A stretch of DNA of 64,000 nucleotides from an uncultured Duncaniella sp. (GTDB lineage: Bacteria > Bacteroidota > Bacteroidia > Bacteroidales > Muribaculaceae): positions 1 through 64,000 of the forward strand of contig CAJUSW010000014.1 of assembly GCA_910589485.1 (NCBI GenBank). Direction: 5' to 3'. Positions 1-9,129 of the stretch are shown piece after piece. The notes under the pieces are model-generated. The model saw nothing but the letters and a program-made list of their open reading frames with translations. It did no database searches and had not been told where the DNA came from. Both the position numbers and the translations under genes were made by a program. Positions within the stretch are counted from its first letter, which is position 1. Every line of letters begins with the position of its first letter.

Positions 1-224
1 AGGGATTTTTGAGTATAGAGGAGGAAGTATAGAGTATAGGGATTAGATTATTAGGCCCGAGGATTTTTAGGGGTATATTGGTGGAATATAGGATGTTATG
101 TGAGGGTGGACGCGGGGAATTATAGGACGTCTTCGACGCCCGGTTTGGTATGTGTTTCGTTTTCCCCACACCTCGGCAACGCGCAAATTTGCCCTGACGG
201 GCGATTTGCACGTTCCCTCGTGGG

Positions 225-336
225 GGGCTATAACTACATCGCCTCTTCGAGGCTTAGTGGGTAGTTGGCCTGCGGGGATTTGCGTGCTCGGTTTGTGTGG
301 GCTACGAGTATATCGCCGCTTCGCGGCTTGGTGGGT
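225..336. repeat. Two diverged 38-base hairpin repeats (225-262 and 299-336)
   Basis: The two copies are identical at 31 of 38 positions. Each contains a palindrome, gcctcttcgaggc at 241-253 and gccgcttcgcggc at 315-327. The copies differ at two paired stem positions in a compensating way (T-A in the first, G-C in the second), so the stem-loop is kept although the sequence changed. This suggests selection on, or spread of, a structured element. Confidence 0.6.
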
Positions 337-350
337 GCCTAAACCTAAAG

Positions 351-440
351 ATCTTTGGTCCTTTGGTCTAAATTTTAATTATCTTTGATTCTTTGACCTT
401 TGATTCCTTGATCTTTGGTTCTGTGGTCTAAAATGGAGCA
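351..440. repeat. Three degenerate 30-base tandem units rich in CTTTGG
   Basis: Units begin at 351, 381 and 411, each opening with atctttg. The first and third are nearly identical over their first 22 bases; the middle one is more diverged. The function is unknown. Confidence 0.55.
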
Positions 441-503
441 AATATCTGGCTAATAAACCATTATCTATACTCTATACTTTCCCCTCTATACTAATATTCG
501 AAA

Positions 504-1958
504 TTATTTCTTACTAAAGAACCGTGCAAGTATAAATCCTATCATAAATATGAGAAGGGTACTGATCACGATACTCAGATTGATATGCACAAACTGAGGA
601 ATCCCCCACCAGTCCGTGAGCTTGGTCTGAAGCGCGATAAGCACAAGCGAAGCCACGCCTACCACAACACCCGGCACCACATGCCACTTCTTAGCCTTAG
701 GACAGAGGAACGCCAACAGGAACATACCCAATACGCCGCCCGAGCACACACTGCTCAATGCCCACCAGGCATCAAGGGCATTATCCACCAAGAGGAAACA
801 CAGTGCAACACCTATGCCGAGGATACCCACCGCCACCGATGCGACACGCAACACCAGCACCTTGCGCGCATCGCTGGAATTGGGGAACATATGGGAATAG
901 AAATCGGTAAGCACAATCGTACCCGACGAGGTAACGCTCGTAGCCACCGTACTCATGCCCGCACAGAATATCGAAGCGATGAGCAGACCCACCAATCCTA
1001 CAGGCATTTCATTGATGATAAAATACGGGAACACATAATCGCTCTTGATCCCCTCAGGCAACGACCCGGCATTTATATAATAGAACGCAAACAGTCCCGA
1101 ACCGATGAGGAAAAGTATGAGATTGACAGGCAACGTGAGCAGCGATCCCCAGAAAGCACTCTTACGCGCCTCGCTCAGCGACGGAGCGGCGCAATAACGC
1201 TGGGTATAGCTCTGGTCGATGGCGAAATTATTGAGGTTGGTAAACATTCCATAGATGAGACACACCCAGAAAGTACTCTCCACAATTCCCCCCTCGAAAC
1301 TTCCGAGCGAGAACTTGTTATGCTCCATACATATATTTATAGCCTGCATCGGCCCCTCGGGCATACCCCAGTACAGAGTGATGAGGCATATCACAGCTCC
1401 CACCACAAGGATTGCACCTTGAAGAGCCTCGGTCCATATCACCGACTTCAGTCCGCCTTTCTGACTATACAGAATAATACCGAGACCTGTGACGGTGACC
1501 ACGAGAGGAATACTCCACCCCATGAGCACATTCATCGGCACCGCCAGGAGAAACAGAATGGCACCCGAACGGCACACCTGCGTAAAAAGGTAAAACACCG
1601 AAGCATACAGGCGCGCCCAGCGGCCGAAACGCTTCTCAAAATAGCTGTAGGCACTGATGCTCCCGAGCGACCTATAGAACGGCACGAAATAATACATTGC
1701 CAGCAATCCGGCCGGCAATATGGAGATAGTGAACACAAACGCATTCCAGTTGCCCATGAACGCCGATGAGCAATATCCTAAAAATGAAATCGAACTGCAG
1801 AATGATGCAAATATTGAGAGGCCTACTATCCATCCGGGCACTTTGCCGCCTCCGCGGGTAAATTCGTCACTGCTCTGTTTCTTACGGCCAAACAGGTAGC
1901 CAAACAGTATAGTGCCGACCGTAAATATTAAAAATACTATTATATCTATGAAATTCAT
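504..1958 (-). CDS. Sodium:solute symporter family transporter
   Basis: This 484-residue protein is almost entirely hydrophobic, with about 13 membrane segments and the N-terminal pattern of the SSS family (first helix from residue 5, then GYLFGRKKQSSDEF and a GGGKVPGW segment). SSS proteins couple sodium entry to uptake of a sugar, sialic acid, amino acid or similar solute; the substrate cannot be read here. It is the last gene of a six-gene minus-strand series, but a strong hairpin with a T-rich tail at 2021-2057 separates it from the upstream aldolase, so it may be expressed at a lower level or from its own unseen promoter. Uptake of a monosaccharide released by the nearby glycosidases is an inference. 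Confidence 0.85.
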   Translation of the reverse strand: MNFIDIIVFLIFTVGTILFGYLFGRKKQSSDEFTRGGGKVPGWIVGLSIFASFCSSISFLGYCSSAFMGNWNAFVFTISILPAGLLAMYYFVPFYRSLGSISAYSYFEKRFGRWARLYASVFYLFTQVCRSGAILFLLAVPMNVLMGWSIPLVVTVTGLGIILYSQKGGLKSVIWTEALQGAILVVGAVICLITLYWGMPEGPMQAINICMEHNKFSLGSFEGGIVESTFWVCLIYGMFTNLNNFAIDQSYTQRYCAAPSLSEARKSAFWGSLLTLPVNLILFLIGSGLFAFYYINAGSLPEGIKSDYVFPYFIINEMPVGLVGLLIASIFCAGMSTVATSVTSSGTIVLTDFYSHMFPNSSDARKVLVLRVASVAVGILGIGVALCFLLVDNALDAWWALSSVCSGGVLGMFLLAFLCPKAKKWHVVPGVVVGVASLVLIALQTKLTDWWGIPQFVHINLSIVISTLLIFMIGFILARFFSKK

Positions 1959-2020
1959 GGCAAGAAATCCGATCGAGACATCTGCTCTCTCCTCGGACGT
2001 TATAAGGTTAGATTAAAGAA

Positions 2021-2057
2021 ACTCGAGTTGGGATTCCATAGGAACCCCAACTTGAGT
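2021..2057 (-). terminator. Hairpin terminator or attenuator between aldolase and symporter genes
   Basis: 2021-2037 pairs with 2041-2057 through one wobble and one internal mismatch around a 3-base loop. Read on the minus strand it is followed by ttctttaatc, as expected of an intrinsic terminator. It lies inside an otherwise close-packed operon, so partial termination that lowers expression of the last symporter is plausible. Confidence 0.65.
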
Positions 2058-2073
2058 CCGGTTTATGGTGTTT

Positions 2074-3012
2074 TTAGAAAATGAGCTTTCCGTCACGTAT
2101 GGGCAGACGGTCGAGAGCCTCCTGGATCTTGCGACGCTCAGGCTCGTTGAACTTGTGGAAAGGAGCGGCCACAAAGTCATCCTTGATCACACCGAGCAAC
2201 GAGCAGGCACACTTCAGACCCTTGAGATAGCTCGATCCGTGCTTACCAACGCTGTAGATCGAAGTACTGATCTGCATGATGTACTGCTGCAGGCGCCACA
2301 CCTCCTGGAGATTTCCGGCCTTGGCGGCATTATAGATAGCCACGTACAGCTCGGGGAACATGTTGGCACCGCCATTGATACCGCCATGGGCACCAAGCAT
2401 CACGCACTCGGCTGTCACCTCCTCCGGACCCATCAGCATAGCGAAATCGGGACGGTCCTTCATGGTGTACATAACCGACTGGAAATAAGGCAGGTTGGCC
2501 GAGCTGTCCTTGAATCCCACCACCTTCTCATTCTCGGCGATACGATGTATGGTAGCCGGCGAGAAATTCACCTTCACATGGCTGGGCATATTGTAGAGGA
2601 ACAAGGGCAGGGGAAGCAGAGGCAGAAGATCCTCGTAGAACTCGGCGAGCTCAGGCTGGCCGGTAGCGAAATAGTAGGGAGCGGCGCTCACCACAGCCGA
2701 TGCTCCGCAATCGGCGGCAACCTTGGCAAGATTGGCACTCTCGATGATCGAGGTGTCAGTGATGCACACCAGCACCGGCAGACGTCCGGCATTGATGCGG
2801 CAGGTCTCATGAATCATCTCCTTGCGCAGACGATAGCTGAGGCTCTGCTCCTCTCCTGTGGTTCCGAGGATGAAGAGTCCGTGCACCCCACCGGCAATGA
2901 GGTGTTCTATGAGGTTCTCAAGGCTGGCAACATCAAGTTGATCATTGCCGAGAAGAGGTGTTACGAGAGGAGGGATAATTCCGCTGAGCGGAGATTTGAA
3001 ATTAGTTGTCAT
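2074..3012 (-). CDS. DHDPS/N-acetylneuraminate lyase family aldolase
   Basis: This 312-residue (beta/alpha)8 class I aldolase of the DapA/NanA family shows the GTTGE carboxylate-binding motif, a Tyr in LYNMPS and the Schiff-base Lys in VGFKDSS. Members make or break the bond between pyruvate and an aldehyde, or dehydrate 2-keto-3-deoxy sugar acids. It probably does not make diaminopimelate, because it sits 20 bases after a symporter gene within a sugar-catabolic operon. In this setting the attractive substrate is 2-keto-3-deoxy-L-fuconate, giving pyruvate and lactaldehyde, which would finish the oxidative fucose route whose first enzymes lie at 16.7-19.7 kb. N-acetylneuraminate lyase is the main alternative, given the neighbouring SSS transporters. 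The family is certain; the substrate is not. Confidence 0.85.
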   Translation of the reverse strand: MTTNFKSPLSGIIPPLVTPLLGNDQLDVASLENLIEHLIAGGVHGLFILGTTGEEQSLSYRLRKEMIHETCRINAGRLPVLVCITDTSIIESANLAKVAADCGASAVVSAAPYYFATGQPELAEFYEDLLPLLPLPLFLYNMPSHVKVNFSPATIHRIAENEKVVGFKDSSANLPYFQSVMYTMKDRPDFAMLMGPEEVTAECVMLGAHGGINGGANMFPELYVAIYNAAKAGNLQEVWRLQQYIMQISTSIYSVGKHGSSYLKGLKCACSLLGVIKDDFVAAPFHKFNEPERRKIQEALDRLPIRDGKLIF

Positions 3013-3032
3013 AATCTTATATTATTATATGA

Positions 3033-4637
3033 TTAGTTTCCGTTGAAGAATATGTATAACGATATCATCACCAGTGCGAGGGCGATCCAGGCGATCCTCA
3101 CGCTTGCCGACATCTTGGTCTTGACCACAGCCATGGGAGCGCGCTCGGCCACTGCCTTATCGGCAAAACTGATTGCCACCATGCTGAGGATAAGCACCAC
3201 GAATATCAGGAACGACAGCATCATGAAATGCACATGCTCCGTTGCATGGGGTATCACCCACAGATAGAGCACTCCGCATCCTATGCTGAATATCGTACCG
3301 AACGTAAGCACCACATTGGCTGCAAGCGTGGTACACCGCTTCCAGAACACACCCATCACAAACACCGCGGCCATGGGAGGAGCGATGAAGCTCAGTACCG
3401 ACTGGAACACATTGAAAAGGTCCATCCCCTTGATATTGTCGACTGCCACAGTGATTACCACCGATACAAGGGCACCCACGATGGTGACGATATGACCTGT
3501 GCGCACAATCTCCTTCGACGTGGCTCCCGTGTTGATATTCTTGAGATAAATATCCATAGTGAACACAGTGCTGAGTGCATTGAGGGCCGACCCGATTGTA
3601 CTGATGAGCGCAGCTGTGAGCACGGCGATCACAAGTCCCACCATACCCACAGGGAACAGATGCGTCACAAGTGTCATATATGCGTTGTCAGGCTCGATAG
3701 TGGCACTGCCGAAGAATCCCTTCTGCCACAATGCGAAGCACACCACTCCGGGTATGATATAGATAGCCACGTCAAGTATCTTGAGCCAACCGGTGAAATT
3801 GGCACCCTTCTGCCCCTCGTTGATATCACGGGCGGCGAGTACAGGCTGAACCATCGACTGGTCGGTACACCAGAACCACAGTCCCGAGATGGGATAGCCG
3901 AGCAGGATCGGAAGCCAGGGGAACTCCTTATGGGAATTGGGCTGGAACAGATTCCAGTAGTGCGAGGGCACTACATCGGGATCGGCAAGGGTGCTTACTC
4001 CACCCACCACCGACTCTCCGCCGAGATGCCATATGCCCACTATGGTGAGCGTGGCCGACACGAGTATCAGCAACACCATCTGATATACATTGGTGTAGGC
4101 GATGGCCTTGAGTCCGCCAAGAATGGTGAAGAAGGCCGATATGCCAAGCAATATGAACGCCGATAGCCACATGGGGATACCGAACACCTGGCGGATGATG
4201 ATACCACCGGCAAAGAGGGTGAGCGCAAGCCACGAGATCAGCACAGTCACAATCGTGTACCATGCGAGCATATTGCGGGTCGACTCGCCGAATCGCTTGC
4301 CCATAAACTCGGGCAATGTGGTGATCTTCTCACCAAGGTAACGCGGAGCGAACACAAACGCAAGCAACGCGATGAACACGAAAGCATACCACGCATAATT
4401 GCCCGACACTATACCGGCTGTGAATCCGGCACTCGCCGAGGCTATGAGCATGGAGGGGCCCACATTGGTTCCCCACATCGAGAAACCTATATGGTGCCAC
4501 CTGAGGGAGTTTCCGGCAAGGAACTTATGCTCCCCCTTCTTGCTTCTCGCGCTGGCCCACAGGCCAACGATGAGAAGGATCACAAAATATGCGATGAGGA
4601 CTGCCCAGTCCATCGGTCGCAATGATAAGTCATTCAT
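3033..4637 (-). CDS. SGLT-like sodium:solute symporter
   Basis: This 534-residue integral membrane protein has about 14 helices and the SSS pattern close to the sugar-transporting SGLT branch (LAGNSLRWHHIGFSMWGTNVGPSM near the N-terminus, then a Trp-rich FWCTDQSMVQ segment and SALNALSTVFTMDIY). It is longer than the symporter at 504-1958 and has a C-terminal extra helix ending in FFNGN. It lies between the corrinoid methyltransferase (31-base gap) and the aldolase (20-base gap). Sodium-driven uptake of the monosaccharide or methylated sugar handled by this operon is the likely role; the exact substrate is unknown. Confidence 0.87.
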   Translation of the reverse strand: MNDLSLRPMDWAVLIAYFVILLIVGLWASARSKKGEHKFLAGNSLRWHHIGFSMWGTNVGPSMLIASASAGFTAGIVSGNYAWYAFVFIALLAFVFAPRYLGEKITTLPEFMGKRFGESTRNMLAWYTIVTVLISWLALTLFAGGIIIRQVFGIPMWLSAFILLGISAFFTILGGLKAIAYTNVYQMVLLILVSATLTIVGIWHLGGESVVGGVSTLADPDVVPSHYWNLFQPNSHKEFPWLPILLGYPISGLWFWCTDQSMVQPVLAARDINEGQKGANFTGWLKILDVAIYIIPGVVCFALWQKGFFGSATIEPDNAYMTLVTHLFPVGMVGLVIAVLTAALISTIGSALNALSTVFTMDIYLKNINTGATSKEIVRTGHIVTIVGALVSVVITVAVDNIKGMDLFNVFQSVLSFIAPPMAAVFVMGVFWKRCTTLAANVVLTFGTIFSIGCGVLYLWVIPHATEHVHFMMLSFLIFVVLILSMVAISFADKAVAERAPMAVVKTKMSASVRIAWIALALVMISLYIFFNGN

Positions 4638-4668
4638 ATGGTATTATAAGTAGATTTAAGATTCCTGT

Positions 4669-6813
4669 TTATTGTTTCCCTACCAATCGGCGGGCAAGTG
4701 CCACGGCTGTGTTGGCATTATCGCTGTAGCCGTCGGCACCGATCTCGTCGGCGAAATTCTGTGTTACGGGAGCACCACCCACCATGACTTTCACCTTGTC
4801 ACGCAGACCGGCATCCTCAAGAGCTTTTATCACATCCTTCATGTAGGTCATGGTAGTGGTGAGCAGGGCACTCATGCACAGGATATCGGCCTGTGACTTC
4901 CTCACCTCTTCGACAAACGTCTCTGACGGGACATCTATACCCACATTTATCACCTCGAACCCACATCCCTCGAGCATCGAGGCCACAAGGTTCTTGCCTA
5001 TGTCATGAAGGTCTCCCTTCACTGTACCGATCACCACCTTGCCGATGGTGGTCGAGGCCGATCCGGCCATCATGGGTTTGAGCAGTTCGAGCGCCGACTT
5101 CATGGCGCGTCCGGCCATCAGCAACTGAGGCACGAATGCCTTTCCGTCCTGGAACCTCTGCCCCACTTCACCCATGGCGCTGATCATACTGCCGTTTATT
5201 ATCTCCTGAGGCTTTGCCCCGCTGTCTATAGCCCGGCGGGTCGCATTGGCCGCGTCATCTGACTTTCCAGCCACAATGGCCTCGAACACTTCCTTTCCGG
5301 CACTCTCGGCATCCCCCTTGGCATCCTTGGCCACAGGCTCGCAACACGGGCACGGCTCAGACGCCGAGGTCAACTTCACGGGACGCATCGCCCCCTTCGG
5401 AGCCACAGCTTCCTTGGGAGCCGAAGCGGAATTGGTGATATTGATCTTAGGCGCACACGATGTGGCATCGCCCCCCTCCATATGGATATGCACATGGATG
5501 TGCAACTCCTTCACTCCGTCAGGGATCGACACATTCACCTCAGGCACTGCCGGCGACACATTCACCGAACGCTCCTCAACCATCGGCCCGGCTGTCTCGG
5601 CCTGGGCTATCTCAGTAGTGGGCGCAGACTCGGCAATAGTTTCATTCTCAACCTTTTCGATAATACGAGCCACTTCGGCATCGGCATCAAACGCCGGGGA
5701 GTCAATCTTTATCGCCTCGGACTCCTCTCTTTTTATAGCCGGACGTCCACGGTATTCCTCTACGATCTTCATGGCCTGCTCTACCTCATCCTCGTTATGG
5801 AAATCCATCTCGAGATGCACACCGTCACCGCCGATATTGTCGAGCAGAGGACGTAGCTCATCAAGAGTCACCCAGCATGCCATGATGCTCTTGCCGGCTC
5901 CGAGAATACGGCGGTACAGGTCATACCATTTCGGGGATCCGCCCTGAGGCTCGCCCACACCGGGAGTCCACTGCACGGCGTTCAGCTCCTCAACCTCGAG
6001 GAGTGCGGGGAGATGATGCAAGGCACCCACGCCGTCGAGATGATAGAGGGTATAATCGATACGCTGGCACTGCTCGCGGATAAACGGCTGTACAAACCGG
6101 CGGTAATCCTCCACGCTTATCATGGTGGATATATCGCTCTGTATCTTGGCCATCTTGCCGGGAGCCCATGAGGAGAAATAGCAGAACGCCATCTCATCCC
6201 CCTCGCGGATTATATCGTACAGCTCATCGAACACCTTGAAATAGATCTCATTGATCTGGCGCATCTGCCGTTCGAGCACATCGGGCTGCATCACGGTATC
6301 GAGCAGCACCTTGTCGGTGCCCTTCATGGCTGCAAGTACATCAAGTCCCTCCATGAGATCGGGCATACCCACGTAGTAATGTCCATCGGCCTTGCGCTTG
6401 CAAGCCCTCAACAGCTCCTTATGCAACAGCCAGTTGGGATGATTCTCATCAAACTTTATATCATCCGTGTACTTCGGATCGGGGTGGATCCATATGGTAT
6501 CCTCGCCCCCCTCGAACACTCCGCCGAGTATGGCTGCAAGTGAGCCGGGACCGAGATGGGTGTTGGCCACAGGCAGTATATCGGCCTTGAGCGAGCTGTG
6601 GGCAACATACCAGTCGAGATAGTCGGCTCGCCATTTCGGATCAAACCACTTCTGATTCAGGTCGACCGGAGCTGCCGGAGCCGGCACATCGGCATGCGGA
6701 GTCACACCGTTCTGAAAATGCTCCCACATGTTGAGCACGATGCCCTTATGGTTCCACCAGTCTATATAGTGTTTCTTGGTCTCTTCAAGATTCTTTTTCC
6801 AAGTATTCATCAT
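4669..6813 (-). CDS. URO-D-like methyltransferase fused to corrinoid protein (MT1-CoP)
   Basis: This 714-residue protein has three parts. Residues 1 to about 365 form a TIM-barrel related to uroporphyrinogen decarboxylase and corrinoid methyltransferases. About 365-502 is an acidic, Pro/Ala-rich linker with an alternating His run (ELHIHVHIHM, from about 436) and CPCC at about 488-491. About 503-714 is a corrinoid protein: a helical B12 cap followed by a Rossmann domain with the DLHDIG form of the DxHxxG motif (D601, H603, G606) and VMVGG. His603 should be the lower cobalt ligand. Such proteins move a methyl group from an O- or N-methyl substrate to cob(I)amide. The barrel lacks the HxC zinc motif seen in the 11106-12110 protein, so it is probably the substrate-specific MT1. 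Position between a GH31 enzyme and a sugar symporter suggests a methylated sugar; aromatic methyl ethers or methylamines remain possible. Confidence 0.85.
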   Translation of the reverse strand: MMNTWKKNLEETKKHYIDWWNHKGIVLNMWEHFQNGVTPHADVPAPAAPVDLNQKWFDPKWRADYLDWYVAHSSLKADILPVANTHLGPGSLAAILGGVFEGGEDTIWIHPDPKYTDDIKFDENHPNWLLHKELLRACKRKADGHYYVGMPDLMEGLDVLAAMKGTDKVLLDTVMQPDVLERQMRQINEIYFKVFDELYDIIREGDEMAFCYFSSWAPGKMAKIQSDISTMISVEDYRRFVQPFIREQCQRIDYTLYHLDGVGALHHLPALLEVEELNAVQWTPGVGEPQGGSPKWYDLYRRILGAGKSIMACWVTLDELRPLLDNIGGDGVHLEMDFHNEDEVEQAMKIVEEYRGRPAIKREESEAIKIDSPAFDADAEVARIIEKVENETIAESAPTTEIAQAETAGPMVEERSVNVSPAVPEVNVSIPDGVKELHIHVHIHMEGGDATSCAPKINITNSASAPKEAVAPKGAMRPVKLTSASEPCPCCEPVAKDAKGDAESAGKEVFEAIVAGKSDDAANATRRAIDSGAKPQEIINGSMISAMGEVGQRFQDGKAFVPQLLMAGRAMKSALELLKPMMAGSASTTIGKVVIGTVKGDLHDIGKNLVASMLEGCGFEVINVGIDVPSETFVEEVRKSQADILCMSALLTTTMTYMKDVIKALEDAGLRDKVKVMVGGAPVTQNFADEIGADGYSDNANTAVALARRLVGKQ

Positions 6814-6825
6814 TGCTCCTCCTTA

Positions 6826-9102
6826 TTATTCAGCATCGGAAAACAGCTCCTTAAACTCATTCCACACGCCACGGAATCCGTCACCCACAGTCAGCATCAC
6901 GGTCTTGTCGAGATCCATCTGGTCGGTGCAATCCACAGCCTCGGGATAGAAAGGTATCACAGCTCCGTGCTTCACGTAGACAGGCATATCCTCCATCGGC
7001 ACATACACATCCTTGATCCAACGGCCACCTTCGAGTACCTCACCGGTAAAGAAGTTGACCCAGCGCCCCTCGGGCAGATATATGTCCCTGACATTCTCGG
7101 AATTCATCACAGGGGCCACCAGGAAACTGTCGCCGAAATAATACTGATCGTCAATGTGGAGGCAGGTGCGGTCATCGGCATTGTGGAATATCATGGCCTG
7201 GACAAGCGTTGATCCGCTCACGGTCGCCTTCTCACTCTCCTTCAGTATATAGGGGATCAGCGAGTAGCGTAGCTTCCACCACCTTTTCACAAGCGGGGCG
7301 ATGGCCGGATAGAACCAAGGCTCGCGCTTGCTGGTGCCATGATAGCGCATGTGGGATGAGAATACACCAAACTGGGTCCAGCGCATGTACACATCATCCT
7401 CGACAGGAGAATTCATGAAATTGGGCAGAGAATGGAATCCTGGCACATCGTGGCTCCAGAATGCGAAGCCCGACAGGCCGAAATGCAATCCACCCTTGAG
7501 CGATCCGGCCAGGCCGTCCCACGAACTGCATGAGTCACCGCCCCAATGCAATGGGTAACGCTGACATCCAGCCCAGGCAGCACGGGCCCACACGATACCG
7601 TCGCCGGTTACATCCTTGGTGATCTCGTAGGCGGCTTTCTGATACAGCAGTGCATAGAGATTGTTGAGCAACTCGGGCTTCATCCCCTTGTACACGGCAT
7701 CCATGTGGATATTCTCACCAAAGTCGGTCTTGATGCACACCACGCCCATATCGAGAAGTCTTTTGAGAAGCCCCTTGTACCACTCGGTGGCGGCGGGATA
7801 GGTGAAGTCGATTGTTCCGGCATAATCGAGAGCCGAGAAATTGGATCCCTCCGAGGCCTGCTCCTTGGTAAGAGGTGCTATATAGTCATTGGCCCTGGCC
7901 TCGTCGATCTGCTCGGCATCACGTGCCACATATGGCAACTGCCACAGCGACACCCTGAAGCCCTGGTCTTTGAGGCCACGTATGAATCCCTCGGGATCGG
8001 GGAAGCGCTCTTCGTTGAATTTCCACTCACACAGCCAGTCGGTCTTGAACCAACCTGTATCGAGATGGATCACATCACAAGGATAGTGCTCCTCGCGCAG
8101 ACGGTCGCATATACCGTTGACCTCCTCGGCGCTGAAATATGTCATACGGCTCATCCACACACCGAAACTCCACAGCGGGGGCATCGTGGGATAGCCTGTG
8201 AGGTCACGGTAACCGCGTATGATCTCCTCTACGCTGTCGCCACCTATCACGAACGCATCCACCAGTGCCTGGTCGCTCATGAACTGTACCGAGCGGGTGG
8301 AATGTCCCGCAAGCGACAGCTTGCTGTGGGAAGTGGTGTGATAGAATGTACCATACATGCGGCTTGATACGTAGAACGGTATATTCTTATACGTGCGACG
8401 GTTGTTCACGCCCTGTCCGTCCTGATTCTTCAGGAAGAATGTCTGTCCGCTCAGGTCCATCTTGGCAAAGCGCTCACCTGTACCGCCAAAGCACTCGTCA
8501 TGCTTGCACTCAAACGACAGTGTGGCACGTTCGCGCTCACCGTTGAGCTTGCAATAGGCTATCGGCAGTGCATCGTAACGTGGGGGCGAGAAATGATCGT
8601 AGGCAGCGAGGCGCACCTCATGCTCCCCGTCGGGGAACAGGCGCATGTCGAGAGTCTCCTGCGGATCAGGAAGCAGCTCGCTCCAGCGGTCCAGTTCAGG
8701 CTCGCGCACATTGATTATGGCGCGGATCTCCCCCTCGCGCTCGGTGGATATTATCCATTGGCCATCCTCGAAGCGCACAGTGAGCGGCAGTTTTTCCACA
8801 CGCTCATTGAGCATGAGCATCTCCGAGCTGTCCGACATCTCCACCTCGCCAAATCCCATGAATACTCTCAGTATCTTGGATCCATACTGGCGCAGGATGA
8901 GGGTGTGCGACTCACGCGGAGCCGTAGTGTCAGGAGCCATATCATTGGCCAGCATCTGTTTCTGGAAAGGCACTGTGACATGTATATCACCGTCGTGCTC
9001 CTCCACCGCTGTAGGCTTACAGGCCTTCCACAGCGACTCGGGCTTGCTCAGCTCGATATCAAAGTCGAGAAAATCAAATAAATGATAGTTCGTTGGTTTC
9101 AT
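6826..9102 (-). CDS. GH31 alpha-glycosidase, YicI-like (probable alpha-xylosidase)
   Basis: This 758-residue enzyme of glycoside hydrolase family 31 has an N-terminal beta-sandwich (about 1-290), a catalytic barrel (about 300-620) and C-terminal beta domains. The nucleophile is D460 in KTDFGE, a form typical of alpha-xylosidases such as YicI, and the acid/base is D523 in HWGGD. There is no signal peptide, so it should act in the cytoplasm on imported oligosaccharides or glycosides. The gene is 12 bases upstream of the corrinoid methyltransferase and 27 bases downstream of the GH141-like enzyme. An alpha-xylosidase next to a demethylation system is notable because rhamnogalacturonan II carries 2-O-methyl-xylose linked to fucose. 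Alpha-glucosidase activity cannot be excluded. Confidence 0.88.
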   Translation of the reverse strand: MKPTNYHLFDFLDFDIELSKPESLWKACKPTAVEEHDGDIHVTVPFQKQMLANDMAPDTTAPRESHTLILRQYGSKILRVFMGFGEVEMSDSSEMLMLNERVEKLPLTVRFEDGQWIISTEREGEIRAIINVREPELDRWSELLPDPQETLDMRLFPDGEHEVRLAAYDHFSPPRYDALPIAYCKLNGERERATLSFECKHDECFGGTGERFAKMDLSGQTFFLKNQDGQGVNNRRTYKNIPFYVSSRMYGTFYHTTSHSKLSLAGHSTRSVQFMSDQALVDAFVIGGDSVEEIIRGYRDLTGYPTMPPLWSFGVWMSRMTYFSAEEVNGICDRLREEHYPCDVIHLDTGWFKTDWLCEWKFNEERFPDPEGFIRGLKDQGFRVSLWQLPYVARDAEQIDEARANDYIAPLTKEQASEGSNFSALDYAGTIDFTYPAATEWYKGLLKRLLDMGVVCIKTDFGENIHMDAVYKGMKPELLNNLYALLYQKAAYEITKDVTGDGIVWARAAWAGCQRYPLHWGGDSCSSWDGLAGSLKGGLHFGLSGFAFWSHDVPGFHSLPNFMNSPVEDDVYMRWTQFGVFSSHMRYHGTSKREPWFYPAIAPLVKRWWKLRYSLIPYILKESEKATVSGSTLVQAMIFHNADDRTCLHIDDQYYFGDSFLVAPVMNSENVRDIYLPEGRWVNFFTGEVLEGGRWIKDVYVPMEDMPVYVKHGAVIPFYPEAVDCTDQMDLDKTVMLTVGDGFRGVWNEFKELFSDAE

Positions 9103-9129
9103 TCTTTATGGTGTTTCTTTTTATCTTTC

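Larger units (their letters stand above)
12..492. repeat. Non-coding repeat element bounded by 28-base inverted repeats
   Basis: Bases 12-39 and the reverse complement of 465-492 match at 26 of 28 positions, and each arm holds the motif agtatagag twice. Between them lie a short hairpin (183-209), two 38-base copies 74 bases apart that each carry a GC-rich hairpin (225-262, 299-336), and three 30-base tandem units starting at 351, 381 and 411. No plausible gene is present. The layout resembles a MITE or composite intergenic repeat, but no target-site duplication is evident and the left edge of the window is only 11 bases away, so the true boundary is unknown. Confidence 0.6.

Noticed and set aside
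152..388. Open frame of 78 codons in the left repeat region
   Set aside because: It runs through hairpins and tandem repeats, has no promoter or domain, and its composition follows the repeats.
585..1769. Long plus-strand frame opposite the first symporter gene
   Set aside because: It is rich in His and Arg with no family resemblance, as expected for the antisense of a membrane-protein gene.
2074..3012. Housekeeping dihydrodipicolinate synthase DapA
   Set aside because: The context is sugar transporters and glycosidases within one operon, so a sugar-acid aldolase or sialate lyase is likelier; biochemical proof is absent.
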